Below, one piece after another: positions 55,281 through 63,889 of a stretch of DNA of 64,000 bases (within the stretch, counting starts at the first letter, position 1; each line of letters starts with the position of its first letter). The position numbers and the translations under genes were made by a program. Location: NCBI GenBank assembly GCA_016745215.1, contig CP050890.1, forward strand, positions 1,054,001-1,118,000, written 5' to 3'. The notes beneath the pieces are model-generated. The model saw nothing but the letters and a program-made list of their open reading frames with translations, was not told the DNA's origin and did no database searches. Origin of the DNA: Thiohalocapsa sp. PB-PSB1 (GTDB taxonomy: Bacteria; Pseudomonadota; Gammaproteobacteria; Chromatiales; Chromatiaceae).

Positions 55281-55443
55281 GCGCAGAGACGCAGAGGCGC
55301 AAAGGGAAGAAAGAAAGAGAAGTCGTTGACGTATCCAGCGCAATGCCCTCTTCTCAGTCTCTGCTGTTTGTATTTCATTCGCCTCCTTTCTGTCTTTTTT
55401 CTCTTGTTCTTTTTTCTCTGCGCCTTGGCGTCTCTGCGCGAGA
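55281..55443. repeat. Palindromic GCGCAGAGACGCAGAGGCGC repeat
   Basis: GCGCAGAGACGCAGAGGCGC at 55281-55300 and near-complement TCTGCGCCTTGGCGTCTCTG near 55416-55435 bound about 160 bp. This inverted repeat type is widely scattered in bacterial genomes. No gene inside. Confidence 0.7.
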
Positions 55444-55556
55444 TCTCTTGCTCCCAGCTGTGCATGCGTCATTCTTACAAGGCGTTGACGCAGCCAACGC
55501 TGCCGTCCTGCATCCGCGCGGCGCCGAAGTTGAGCAGTAGGCTGGGCCGGGTTTAG

Positions 55557-55631
55557 GGCGATTTCTGTCGAGAAACAAACCATCTGGCTTGTATCCGGCG
55601 CCAGTTGGTCTGTTTCTCTCCGACAATCGCC
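55557..55631 (+). repeat. GGCGCCAGTTGGT repeat, copy a (short form)
   Basis: GGCGATTTCTGTCGAGAAAC ... TCCGGCGCCAGTTGGTCTG ... GACAATCGCC; 75 bp. A shortened version of the elements at 56983 and 62495, lacking their central hairpin. Confidence 0.75.
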
Positions 55632-56004
55632 TTCCTGTCGGACGTGCTGCTTGAAGGGATTCTGTCGCTTACGTAACATGCCGCTTCCTGATGCACAGTA
55701 TTTTGAGGTCGTACCCTTTTTGCATTGCTATTTGGAGCGTGCAATACGATCCGACGAGTTCAGCAGCAATCGCTGGAGGAACGAAACCCGATGGTATGAT
55801 GTGCCGGAACGGCGTAGATTGAAACAGCTGACGCATTCCGGAGAAAATGCATCTGATAAGTATTTGCAATACCTTGAATACTAGTCTTCCGGCAACTGGT
55901 GTCGCTATTGCTGCGCATTGCGGAACATCGTCTCACCGAAGATACCGAGTATGTCCACTAATTCATACGATCTTTGCGCAAGTTCTGATTTGCGCTGACC
56001 CCTC
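55632..56004. other. Gap with no supported gene
   Basis: A 77-codon open frame (55651-55884, plus) has no ribosome site or known motif. I see nothing else. Confidence 0.4.
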
Positions 56005-56964
56005 ATGAAAGCACTTTGGCTGAATCAACAACCAGGTTTGCGCATGGATGTGCCACTGCCGATACCTTCGACAGGCGAAGCTCTGGTGCGTGTGCGCCTG
56101 GCCGGCGTTTGTGCAACGGATCTTGCGCTGCTGCGCGGTTATCAGCCTTTTCGGGGCATACTGGGGCATGAATTCGTTGGTGAAATCGTCGCGGCAGCGG
56201 ATGCGCCGGAGCGTGTCGGCAAGCGTGTGGTGGGGGAGATCAATATCGCCTGTGGTCAGTGTCACGAATGCCGCGCCGGGCGCTCCAGCCACTGTGAACA
56301 GCGGCGGGTGGCCGGTATCCGAGACCATGATGGTGTTTTCGCGGAGTTTGTTTGCTTGCCGTTGCGGAATCTGCACCAGGTACCAGAGACGGTCGCAGAC
56401 CGGATGGCCGTGTTTGTGGAGCCGCTGGCAGCGGCATTGGAGATCATGCAACAGATACCGATTGCCCCAAGGCAATCGGTACTCCTGGTCGGCGCGGGCC
56501 GTCTGGGCCAGTTGATCGCGCGGGTATTGCACCTGAGCGGTTGCGAGCTTGCCGTGGTCGCCCGCCACCGCGCACAGCGGGCGCTGCTGGAGACAGTCGG
56601 AATTCCCTGGATCAGCGAGGATGCAGTGCCGGCAGCCCGCGCAGAGCTGGTGGTGGAAGCAACAGGCTCGCCAGATGCTTTTGCATTGGCAAGGCGCGCG
56701 GTACGCCCAGGCGGAACGATCCTATTGAAAAGCACTTACCCTGGGCTGCTGCAAGTCGACTTTTCTTCGCTGGTGGTGGATGAAATCAGTTTGGTCGGCT
56801 CGCGCTGCGGTCCATTCCCGGCTGCCCTGCGTCTGTTGGCCGCCGGACTGGTGGACCCGACTCCGCTGATTGCTGCAAGCTTCCCGCTGGCACAGGCCGA
56901 GCTTGCGTTGGAGCGGGCCGCCGAGCCCGGCGTGATGAAGGTCTTGATCGATTGCCGAATGTGA
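56005..56964 (+). CDS. Zinc-dependent medium-chain alcohol dehydrogenase-like protein
   Basis: The 319-residue protein has the MDR layout: catalytic zinc ligands Cys in AGVCATDLALL and GHEFVGEI, structural zinc Cys cluster CGQCHECRAGRSSHC (about residues 80-94), and the NAD(P) fold VLLVGAGRLGQLIARVL. The protein is shorter than typical (about 340). Compared with BchC, the bacteriochlorophyllide dehydrogenase, the N-terminus and zinc region do not match, so a role in pigment synthesis is not supported. Substrate unknown. It converges on galU. Confidence 0.85.
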   Translation: MKALWLNQQPGLRMDVPLPIPSTGEALVRVRLAGVCATDLALLRGYQPFRGILGHEFVGEIVAAADAPERVGKRVVGEINIACGQCHECRAGRSSHCEQRRVAGIRDHDGVFAEFVCLPLRNLHQVPETVADRMAVFVEPLAAALEIMQQIPIAPRQSVLLVGAGRLGQLIARVLHLSGCELAVVARHRAQRALLETVGIPWISEDAVPAARAELVVEATGSPDAFALARRAVRPGGTILLKSTYPGLLQVDFSSLVVDEISLVGSRCGPFPAALRLLAAGLVDPTPLIAASFPLAQAELALERAAEPGVMKVLIDCRM

Positions 56965-56982
56965 CCTTCGTACTCGACCTCA

Positions 56983-57140
56983 GGCGATTGCCGCAGAGAA
57001 ACGTACCAACTGGCGCCGGATTCTCGTTCGCCTTCGCGAAGTGGCAACCCGCCCATAGAGCGACTATGGGCGGGTTGCCGCGACAAACAAGGCGGACAAT
57101 GCAGACAAGCCAGGTGGTCTATTGCTCGACAGAAATTGCC
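56983..57140 (-). repeat. GGCGCCAGTTGGT repeat, copy b, between convergent genes
   Basis: Read on the minus strand: GGCAATTTCTGTCGAGCAAT, a central hairpin GGCAACCCGCCCATAG/CTATGGGCGGGTTGCC, then ATCCGGCGCCAGTTGGTACG and GGCAATCGCC. It ends at the base before the galU stop codon. Likely to fold and to end transcripts from both sides. Confidence 0.8.
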
Positions 57141-58013
57141 TCAGTACTCGAGTTCCTTTAGATAGGCACGGAAGGACTCGCCCAACTCCGGGTGCAATAG
57201 GGCGTATTCGACGGTAGCTTCGAGGTAGCCCTCTTTGCTGCCGCAATCATAACGCTTGCCTTCGAATGGATGGGCGATGACCGTTTCCTCCTTCAGCAGT
57301 GCGGCGATCGCGTCGGTAAGTTGGATTTCGCCTCCAGCGCCCGGGGCGGTCTGTTCGATCTTGTCGAAGATCGTCGACGTGAGCAGATAGCGACCGACCA
57401 CGGCAAGGTTGGACGGCGCTACCTCGGGTGCTGGCTTTTCGACAATGGAGACCACCCGCAGCATGCCGTCTGATTGCTTTTCCGTCTCGACGATGCCGTA
57501 TTTAGCGGTCTCGTTGTGCGGCACCTCTTGCACGCTCAGCACGCTGGAGCCGGTACGCTCGTGTACCTCCGCCATTTGCTCGACCACGCCCTTGTGATCG
57601 TTACGGATCAGATCGTCTGCCAGCAGGATGGCGAAGGGTTCGTTGCCGACCACCGGCTTCGCGCAAAGAACCGCGTGCCCGAGCCCCAAAGCCTCGGGTT
57701 GGCGCAGATAAATACAGCTGACCCGGGGCGGCAGAATGGTTTGCACGATTTCGAGCAGCTTGGTCTTACCGTCATTCTCGAGTTCCGCCTCTAACTCGTA
57801 GGCTTTATCGAAGTGGTCCTCGATGGAACGTTTGTGGCGCCCGGTGATGAACACCAATTCCGTGGCACCGCCTGCCTCCGCCTCCTCGGCGGCATACTGG
57901 ATCAGCGGTTTGTCCACCACTGGCAACATCTCTTTGGGGCTAGCCTTGGTGGCCGGCAGGAAACGCGTTCCAAGGCCCGCGACTGGGAATACGGCTTTGC
58001 GAATCTTCGCCAT
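57141..58013 (-). CDS. galU: UTP-glucose-1-phosphate uridylyltransferase
   Basis: A 290-residue nucleotidyltransferase with the signature FPVAGLGTRFLPATKASPKEMLPV, the uridine-binding QPEALGLGHAVLCA, LADDLI and VEKPAPEVAPS motifs. It makes UDP-glucose from UTP and glucose-1-phosphate for cell-surface polysaccharides. Full length, start ATG 58013. The stop touches the repeat described in the previous entry. Confidence 0.97.
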   Translation of the reverse strand: MAKIRKAVFPVAGLGTRFLPATKASPKEMLPVVDKPLIQYAAEEAEAGGATELVFITGRHKRSIEDHFDKAYELEAELENDGKTKLLEIVQTILPPRVSCIYLRQPEALGLGHAVLCAKPVVGNEPFAILLADDLIRNDHKGVVEQMAEVHERTGSSVLSVQEVPHNETAKYGIVETEKQSDGMLRVVSIVEKPAPEVAPSNLAVVGRYLLTSTIFDKIEQTAPGAGGEIQLTDAIAALLKEETVIAHPFEGKRYDCGSKEGYLEATVEYALLHPELGESFRAYLKELEY

Positions 58014-58132
58014 TTGAACTCGGTTGTCTTGGTTATGGTTGGCCCGCCAATAGACGGGGTTTTTGAAGCGCGCAACAGCGAATTCTGCCGCGCTATTATC
58101 GAATGTTTTTTCAGCAGGTCATACAGGCCATG

Positions 58133-59323
58133 TCAGGAAATTCTGCGCTGTTTTAATACCGCCGGATTCGCGATTGGATAGGGCTCGACCGCTTTGATGC
58201 TACCCCAGCGCTTACAACTCGGGCACTGCCAGTGCAATGCTCGAGCCTCGAACCCACAGTGTTCGCATTGATGAACCGGCTGCAATGCGAGCAGCTGGCG
58301 GAGCACCTGCAGAAGTATCGCATCGCCCTGTCCGGCACTGTTGCGCAGGCGCATGCGCAGCTCCAGCAGACGTTCGGCACCAGCCAGATCCGCATGCTCA
58401 CATAAATAATCCTCCAGGAAAACCAAGGCCGCATCAATGCCCTGTTCACGCTCGATCGCCTCGGACAATTCCAACATCAGTGGCGGCGATGGATGCATAT
58501 CAAAAAACGATTGCAATTCCCCCGCCACCTGCTTTCGGCCGAGACGCCGCCAGCACTCGAGCAGGCCAGGCAGCATGGCTGGCAGATAGCGAGGCCCGCG
58601 CTCAACAACTCGACGGTACAGCAGCGCGGCGGTTTCGGCATCGCCAGCGGTCATTTCCATCTGCGCTTGCAGCATGCTGGCGCGGATGCAGTCCGCGTCC
58701 ACCGACTGGGCGTCCAGCAGATGAGCCCGCGCGCTGTCGGTCTCGCCCGTGCGCAGACATTCTTCCGCCATTTCACAGTGATACTGGGCGATCTCGGTGG
58801 ACAGCGGTTCGTCGGAAATCCGCTGCAGACGCTCCGCCATCTCCAAACAGCGCGGCCATTCCTTTTCAGCCTGGTAGATTTCGATCAGGCCACGCAATGC
58901 GCGTTGTTGTTGCAACTCCATCTCGACCAGCTCATTGAATAAGCTCTCCGCGCGGTCGAACAATCCGGCAAGCATGTAGTCGCGGCCGAGCTCATATAAC
59001 GCAAAGCCACGCTGACTCAAACTCAACGACTGGCGTGCAACTAAATTCTGGTGGATGCGGATGGCACGGTCAACCTCGCCCCGTCGCCGGAACAACGAGC
59101 CCAGCGCCAGATGGGTCTCGACCGTCTCACTGTCCATCTCCGCCAGCTTCAGAAAAACATCTATGGCCTTGTCCGGCTGTTCGTTCAGGAGATAGTTCAG
59201 ACCACGAAAAAATGTCGGCGCTCGTTCACAGCGTTCACTCGAGCTCCATTTAGCCGAGCGGCGGGCAATCCACCAGCCGGATGCGGCAGCTACCGGCAAT
59301 AACAAAAACAACAGCTCCATCAT
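58133..59323 (-). CDS. lapB: LPS assembly regulator LapB (YciM)
   Basis: From ATG 59323 the 396-residue protein starts MMELLFLLLPVAAASGWWIARR, an N-terminal membrane anchor like that of E. coli LapB, followed by about nine TPR repeats (ALGSLFRRRGEVDRAIRIHQ and similar) and a C-terminal rubredoxin-like zinc site CEHCGF...CPSCKRWG. LapB directs LpxC degradation by FtsH and so tunes LPS synthesis. The longer open frame to 59506 lacks homologous-looking sequence. The usual neighbour lapA is not adjacent. Confidence 0.92.
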   Translation of the reverse strand: MMELLFLLLPVAAASGWWIARRSAKWSSSERCERAPTFFRGLNYLLNEQPDKAIDVFLKLAEMDSETVETHLALGSLFRRRGEVDRAIRIHQNLVARQSLSLSQRGFALYELGRDYMLAGLFDRAESLFNELVEMELQQQRALRGLIEIYQAEKEWPRCLEMAERLQRISDEPLSTEIAQYHCEMAEECLRTGETDSARAHLLDAQSVDADCIRASMLQAQMEMTAGDAETAALLYRRVVERGPRYLPAMLPGLLECWRRLGRKQVAGELQSFFDMHPSPPLMLELSEAIEREQGIDAALVFLEDYLCEHADLAGAERLLELRMRLRNSAGQGDAILLQVLRQLLALQPVHQCEHCGFEARALHWQCPSCKRWGSIKAVEPYPIANPAVLKQRRIS

Positions 59324-59659
59324 CTGTGCCTCGGCGCAATAGGGTAGGGCGCGCGCGATAGGACGAGCACGTTTGCAAACCCAAACCAGCTGTTCCGGTC
59401 GCGTATCATAACCAGCATGGCTCGCGTGCGTAACTGCGACGATGGCAAGCAGCTGTCGGCGAGTGAAGTGTAGCCGCGGTACATGGAAGGTATGATACAG
59501 CTTCAAGCGATCGGCCGCATCGCGCTGCCCGCTTGCTTTGGGCTCGAGGAGCCATTAACAGTAAATGATATCGGCCTGCTGTCTTGCATGAGCCGTTTAT
59601 TGCAAGTATCACCGCCCTCAAGTTCGTATAAGCTGAAACCCCATGGGAGAATTCTGCAA
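59324..59659. promoter_or_regulatory. Divergent region between lapB and the SDR gene
   Basis: 336 bp that must contain promoters for both genes. No convincing box or gene was picked out by eye. Confidence 0.35.
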
Positions 59660-60373
59660 ATGAGTGAATTTCAGGATCAAGTTGCCATTGTCACGGGCGC
59701 CGCCGGCAATCTCGGAGCGGTGCTGTGTCAAGCACTTGCAGATCGAGGCGCCCGCGTCGCTCTGCTGGATATGAACCAAAGCGCGCTCACGGAACAGCGT
59801 AAACGCTTGCCTCCAGGTACGCACAGCGAGGCTTTCCCAACCGATCTCATCGATCCGGTCTCCGTGCAGCGGACAGTGCGCGCGGTACGCGAGCGGTTTG
59901 GTCGCATTGATCTGCTGGCCAACATCGCTGGCGGCTTCCGCATGGGACCTCCGCTGCAACAAACGGATGACGACACCTGGAATTTGATGATGGATCTCAA
60001 CGCACGCAGCCTGTTCAATATGTGCCGCGCCGTACTACCCATCATGCACGAGGCGGGTGCCGGACGCATTGTCAACGTCTCGGCCCGGGCAGCACGAAAT
60101 GGCCAAGGTAATATGGGCCCCTATTGCGCATCCAAAGCCGCGGTGATCGCCCTCACCGAGTCCTTGGCCGAGGAAAACAAGCACCAGGGTATCAACGTCA
60201 ATTGTATATTGCCCGGCACCGTCGACACACCACAAAATCGCGAGGCCATGCCTGACCAGGATCATGACACCTGGGTTCCACCGGCAGCGCTTGCTGATGT
60301 CATTCTGTTCCTGGCCTCGGACGCGGCGCGCTGCGTTACTGGCGCTGCCATACCTGTCTACGGGCGTAGCTGA
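59660..60373 (+). CDS. Short-chain dehydrogenase/reductase
   Basis: A 237-residue classical SDR from ATG 59660: cofactor loop VTGAAGNLGAVLCQAL, NIAGG, active-site Ser in IVNVSARAARNGQGN and the catalytic pair YCASKAA (Tyr, Lys), then LPGTVDTPQNR. The acidic residue in ALLDMNQS suggests NAD rather than NADP. Substrate unknown. An upstream frame to 59483 overlaps the promoter region and was rejected. Confidence 0.88.
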   Translation: MSEFQDQVAIVTGAAGNLGAVLCQALADRGARVALLDMNQSALTEQRKRLPPGTHSEAFPTDLIDPVSVQRTVRAVRERFGRIDLLANIAGGFRMGPPLQQTDDDTWNLMMDLNARSLFNMCRAVLPIMHEAGAGRIVNVSARAARNGQGNMGPYCASKAAVIALTESLAEENKHQGINVNCILPGTVDTPQNREAMPDQDHDTWVPPAALADVILFLASDAARCVTGAAIPVYGRS

Positions 60374-60378
60374 ATATC

Positions 60379-60807
60379 GTGCACTATTTATTACCGCAAC
60401 AACCGGCCCGATCCGCCGGCATTTTTCTCTGCATCCTGCTCAGCACGGCCAACATCCGGGCCGCTGAACTGCTCGACGAGCAGACTCAGCAGCAACTCGT
60501 CAATGCGGTTGAGGCGGCTTTTGAGCTGGATCTTTACAATAATCGCTGCCGCAGTGACCAGTCAGGTCGTCGCACCGAGAACGTCAACAAGGAACTGGTC
60601 AGCCGCTACCGTATGACCGTGCTGGACGTGCAGGACGACTTTTTTCCCGAAGGTTATTATCGAGATGCTCAAGCACGTATGCGACAAGATTTTCTGCAGC
60701 GCCTGCGTGATATCGGAGGCTGTGCCGCTGCCAAACAGGAACGGCTGCCGGAGAGCCTGCGCGAGCGCTATGATAACGCCATGGTAGAAATCTCCGGGCA
60801 GCGCTAG
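60379..60807 (+). CDS. Conserved-looking exported protein, unknown
   Basis: A 142-residue protein from GTG 60379, 5 bp after the SDR stop, with an N-terminal hydrophobic stretch (AGIFLCILLSTANIRAAE) that looks like a signal peptide. The mature part is helical and polar (LVNAVEAAFELDLYNNRC, RYRMTVLDVQDDFFPEGYY). I do not recognise it. Likely co-transcribed with the SDR. Confidence 0.65.
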   Translation: MHYLLPQQPARSAGIFLCILLSTANIRAAELLDEQTQQQLVNAVEAAFELDLYNNRCRSDQSGRRTENVNKELVSRYRMTVLDVQDDFFPEGYYRDAQARMRQDFLQRLRDIGGCAAAKQERLPESLRERYDNAMVEISGQR

Positions 60808-60857
60808 TGGAGGGCAGTTTCTGTTGTTCGCCTGAAGCGAGTGGTCACTCAACCTGC

Positions 60858-61835
60858 TCAATCGCCGATCATGTCGATCGCCTGCTGATCGGCATGATAT
60901 GAAGAACGCACCATCGGACCACTGGCCAGATTGGCAAAGCCCATGGATTCACCGACGCGGCGTAGGGCATCGAACTCATCCGGCGTCCAGAAGCGACGCA
61001 CCGGAAGGTGATCACGGCTTGGCTGCAGGTACTGGCCCAGGGTCAGCATGTCACAGCCGTGTTGGCGCAGTTCACTCATCACGGCAATGACTTCCTGTTG
61101 CGTTTCGCCAAGCCCAAGCATCAGGCCGGATTTCGTCGGCACCGAGGGGTTTAGGCGCTTGAATTCATGCAGCAGACGCAGCGAACCTGCGAAGTCGGCA
61201 CCGGGGCGAGCCTCGGGATAGAGTCGCGGCACGGTTTCTACATTGTGATTGAAGACGTCCGGCACTGAGGTTCCAACGAAACAAGCCAGCGCAATCTGTT
61301 CGCGACCACGAAAGTCCGGTACCAGCACTTCCAGTCGAGTCTTGGGACAACGTGCTCGCACGGCGCTCAAACATGCGGCAAAGTGGCCGGCACCGCCATC
61401 GCGTAGATCGTCACGATCCACCGATGTGATGACGACGTAACGCAGGCGTAAGCGCTGAATAGACTTGGCTAATTGCTCTGGTTCCGCCGCATTTACTGCT
61501 TGCGGACGGCCGTGTGCGACATCGCAGAATGGGCAGCGCCTTGTGCAGACATCACCTAAAATCATGAAGGTTGCGCTGCCTTGGTCAAAGCATTCGCCCA
61601 GGTTAGGGCACTGCGCTTCCTCGCACACCGTGCTCAAGCCGGTCTCGCGCAAGAGGCGCTTGATGCGGGCAACGCCCGGGCCAGTTGGCGCTTTGGCGCG
61701 AATCCATGCAGGTTTGTGCGGCATTTGTGCCGAACGCTCCACCTTGATTGGAATTCGCGACACTTTATCCAAACCACGCTGATGGCTATCAGGTGTTCGG
61801 CGCGACGGTGCATTGAGTGGATTTAGTTCGTTCAT
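60858..61835 (-). CDS. lipA: Lipoyl synthase
   Basis: A 325-residue radical-SAM enzyme with both iron-sulfur motifs: CEEAQCPNLGEC (auxiliary cluster) and CTRRCPFCDV (radical-SAM cluster), plus the closing RSSYHA Ser ligand. It inserts two sulfurs into octanoyl groups of 2-oxoacid dehydrogenases and GcvH. lipB is not adjacent. It converges on the unknown exported protein. Confidence 0.97.
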   Translation of the reverse strand: MNELNPLNAPSRRTPDSHQRGLDKVSRIPIKVERSAQMPHKPAWIRAKAPTGPGVARIKRLLRETGLSTVCEEAQCPNLGECFDQGSATFMILGDVCTRRCPFCDVAHGRPQAVNAAEPEQLAKSIQRLRLRYVVITSVDRDDLRDGGAGHFAACLSAVRARCPKTRLEVLVPDFRGREQIALACFVGTSVPDVFNHNVETVPRLYPEARPGADFAGSLRLLHEFKRLNPSVPTKSGLMLGLGETQQEVIAVMSELRQHGCDMLTLGQYLQPSRDHLPVRRFWTPDEFDALRRVGESMGFANLASGPMVRSSYHADQQAIDMIGD

Positions 61836-61988
61836 GGCGTGGTTTCATGTTTTCCGGGAAAGCAATCCGGTCGGTTGCCAGCTGTGCCGTGACATTGCTT
61901 ACCAGCGCGCACGGGGGTTTGCAACTGCCAAGATCTGTGCTTGGATAGCTTTTTTTCCGTCAAGAGGCAATTGTCCTCGAGGTGGCTT

Positions 61989-62471
61989 ATGCGGCGTTTG
62001 CTAAATCTCGTCGTGCTGTTGCTCGTTCTATTCGCTGTTGAAACTGTTGGTGCTCGTGAATTCGAAGGCCACGCCATTGTTCAGGATGATGGCTCGCTGC
62101 TGATCAAAAATCGTGTTGTGCATCTTCATGGAATCTATATGCCATCTACGAATCGACAATGCCGGTCTCGAATCAGCCCGCTTCGCTGCGGCGAACGCGG
62201 CATATTGGCGCTGGACTTTCTAGTCAAGGGCTTTATTACCTGTTTCGAGCAGAATCGGAATACGGACGGCAGCATTAGCGCGGTGTGTTATCAGGGCCGC
62301 AACAGTTTCGATCCCGGCATCGATTTGGCCGCATACCTGCTTGAACGCGGTTGGGCGCTGGCACTTCCCAATGCCCCTTTCGAATATCATGCACTCGAGC
62401 GCATCGCCCGTACGCGTGAAATAGGCGTCTGGGGCTGGCAGGTGGATTCAGTCACCCCACCATTTCGCTGA
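61989..62471 (+). CDS. Staphylococcal nuclease-like (thermonuclease fold) exported protein
   Basis: From ATG 61989 (GAGG upstream) the 160-residue protein has a signal peptide (LLNLVVLLLVLFAVETVGA) and an OB-fold region like SNase proteins (IVHLHGIY position, ERGILALDFLVKGFITCFEQ, DLAAYLLERGWALALP, EIGVWGW end). The usual catalytic Arg/Glu/Arg are not clear, so enzyme activity is uncertain. Four Cys in the middle could form disulfides. Confidence 0.7.
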   Translation: MRRLLNLVVLLLVLFAVETVGAREFEGHAIVQDDGSLLIKNRVVHLHGIYMPSTNRQCRSRISPLRCGERGILALDFLVKGFITCFEQNRNTDGSISAVCYQGRNSFDPGIDLAAYLLERGWALALPNAPFEYHALERIARTREIGVWGWQVDSVTPPFR

Positions 62472-62494
62472 AGCTACTGGCGGGTAGCGGCTTA

Positions 62495-62650
62495 GGCGGT
62501 TTCTGTCGAGAGACATGCCACCTGGCTTTTCTTCTCGTCCGGCCTCGGCGTCGCGGCATCCCGCCTATGGAAAGCAAGTGGGCGGGTTGCCATTGCGCGA
62601 AGTCGAACGAGCATCCGGCGCCAGTTGGTCTATTTCTCTCCGGCAATCGC
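62495..62650 (+). repeat. GGCGCCAGTTGGT repeat, copy c, between convergent genes
   Basis: GGCGGTTTCTGTCGAGAGAC ... central GCATCCCGCC/GGCGGGTTGCC hairpin ... CATCCGGCGCCAGTTGGTCT ... GGCAATCGC. Ends one base before the msrB stop codon, mirroring copy b at galU. Confidence 0.8.
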
Positions 62651-62651
62651 T

Positions 62652-63065
62652 TTAATCATCCGTGGTTGGTTCCAGCCGCAATGATATGGAGTTGATGCAA
62701 TAGCGTTGCCCAGTGGGTTTCGGTCCATCTGGAAACACATGGCCAAGATGTGAACCACAGCGACTGCAATGTACTTCGACACGCAGCATGCCGAAACTTC
62801 TATCTTCTTGGGTTTCGATGTTTTCCAGTCGTGCTGGCTGCCAGAAGCTCGGCCAGCCGCTGCCTGAGTCGTATTTATGCTCCGAATCGAATAGTTCCGC
62901 ACCACAGCCTACACAGAGGTAGCGACCTGGTGTTTTGGTGTCAAAATAGGCTCCGGTGAAGGCCGGCTCGGTACCGTGCTGACGACAGACGCGGTACTGC
63001 TCCGGTGTCAGCTGCTGGCGCCACTCGGCGTCAGATTTTTCGTTATTTTCATGCTTGTCCTGCAT
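62652..63065 (-). CDS. msrB: Peptide-methionine (R)-S-oxide reductase
   Basis: A 137-residue MsrB from ATG 63065 with the zinc pairs CVGCG and CSRCGSHLGHVF, GSGWPSF and the catalytic Cys in QRYCINSISL. It reduces methionine-R-sulfoxide in proteins. No export signal, so cytoplasmic. ATG 63074 is in frame but less favoured. Confidence 0.95.
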   Translation of the reverse strand: MQDKHENNEKSDAEWRQQLTPEQYRVCRQHGTEPAFTGAYFDTKTPGRYLCVGCGAELFDSEHKYDSGSGWPSFWQPARLENIETQEDRSFGMLRVEVHCSRCGSHLGHVFPDGPKPTGQRYCINSISLRLEPTTDD

Positions 63066-63280
63066 CGTTGTCACCTGTATCTTTAGTTCGATATACGAGC
63101 CTACAGCTCAGTACCAGTCTTAAGCTCTCTACCAGCAGTTATGGGGCTTGCCTCCAGCGATGTCCAGATGCGCTTGCTTGTGGTATTGCATCAATCATCC
63201 CTCAGCCACCTCATCATCGGCAGCCGACTACGCAACTGAACATTTTTCCCACCAGAGCCCGACAGCGCGACCGTAACCTG

Positions 63281-63889
63281 TTGCCACGATTGGTCATTGC
63301 CCTGGCCACGGTCGGACTATTTCTAATCAGTTATCAATGGGGCAGCCAATACAGGCATGGCGATGCTCGCACGCCGGTGTTGTCAGGTATTTTGATTCAC
63401 CCGCCACAAACGCTACCGGACCTGGTGCTGAAGGATAGCCAAGGCAACCCATTCGGACGAACCGAGCTGTCTGATCGCTGGAGCCTGATAGTTTTCACCA
63501 ACCTCGGGGATGAGAGCGCGCGGCGCGACATCGCGCGCTTGGTCGAGATTCATAACCGCTTGGCGGATCGGCCTCGACTGCAACGCCTTTTACGGCTGCT
63601 GCTGGTCAGTAACGACAACATGCCAAAACTGGCAGCAGAGCTTGAAGGATTGCTCCCAATCATCGATTTACTCGCTGCGGATGCCTCCACATTGTCCAAC
63701 TTACGGGCCGCTTTGGGTACTCAATCGGAGCGCGAGCATGAAGCCTTGCCGCCCTTGTTTCTCATTGACCCCAAATCCCGGCTCCTTGCCTTTTTCCCCG
63801 CATCGCAATCCGCTGAGCAAATCGCCACTGACATCAAAGCGCTATCCGATTGGCCTGATCCAAGAACCGGCGGCGAGCATGACAGATAA
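63281..63889 (+). CDS. SCO1/SenC-like thioredoxin-fold protein without the copper Cys pair
   Basis: The protein has an N-terminal anchor (LVIALATVGLFLISYQW), then PDLVLKDSQGNPFGRTELSDRWSLIVFTNLGDESARRD and LPPLFLIDPKSRLLAFFP, the order of SCO/SenC proteins. The CxxxC copper site is replaced by LGDES, so copper transfer is unlikely. No ATG fits; TTG 63281 just before the anchor is the best guess, and the frame is open further upstream. Its end overlaps psd by 11 bp. Confidence 0.65.
   Translation: MPRLVIALATVGLFLISYQWGSQYRHGDARTPVLSGILIHPPQTLPDLVLKDSQGNPFGRTELSDRWSLIVFTNLGDESARRDIARLVEIHNRLADRPRLQRLLRLLLVSNDNMPKLAAELEGLLPIIDLLAADASTLSNLRAALGTQSEREHEALPPLFLIDPKSRLLAFFPASQSAEQIATDIKALSDWPDPRTGGEHDR

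Noticed and set aside
55651..55884. Small 77-codon gene
   Set aside because: No ribosome site, no motif, and an equally long frame on the other strand.
56005..56964. bchC
   Set aside because: The zinc-cluster alcohol dehydrogenase pattern is generic and its N-terminus does not resemble BchC.
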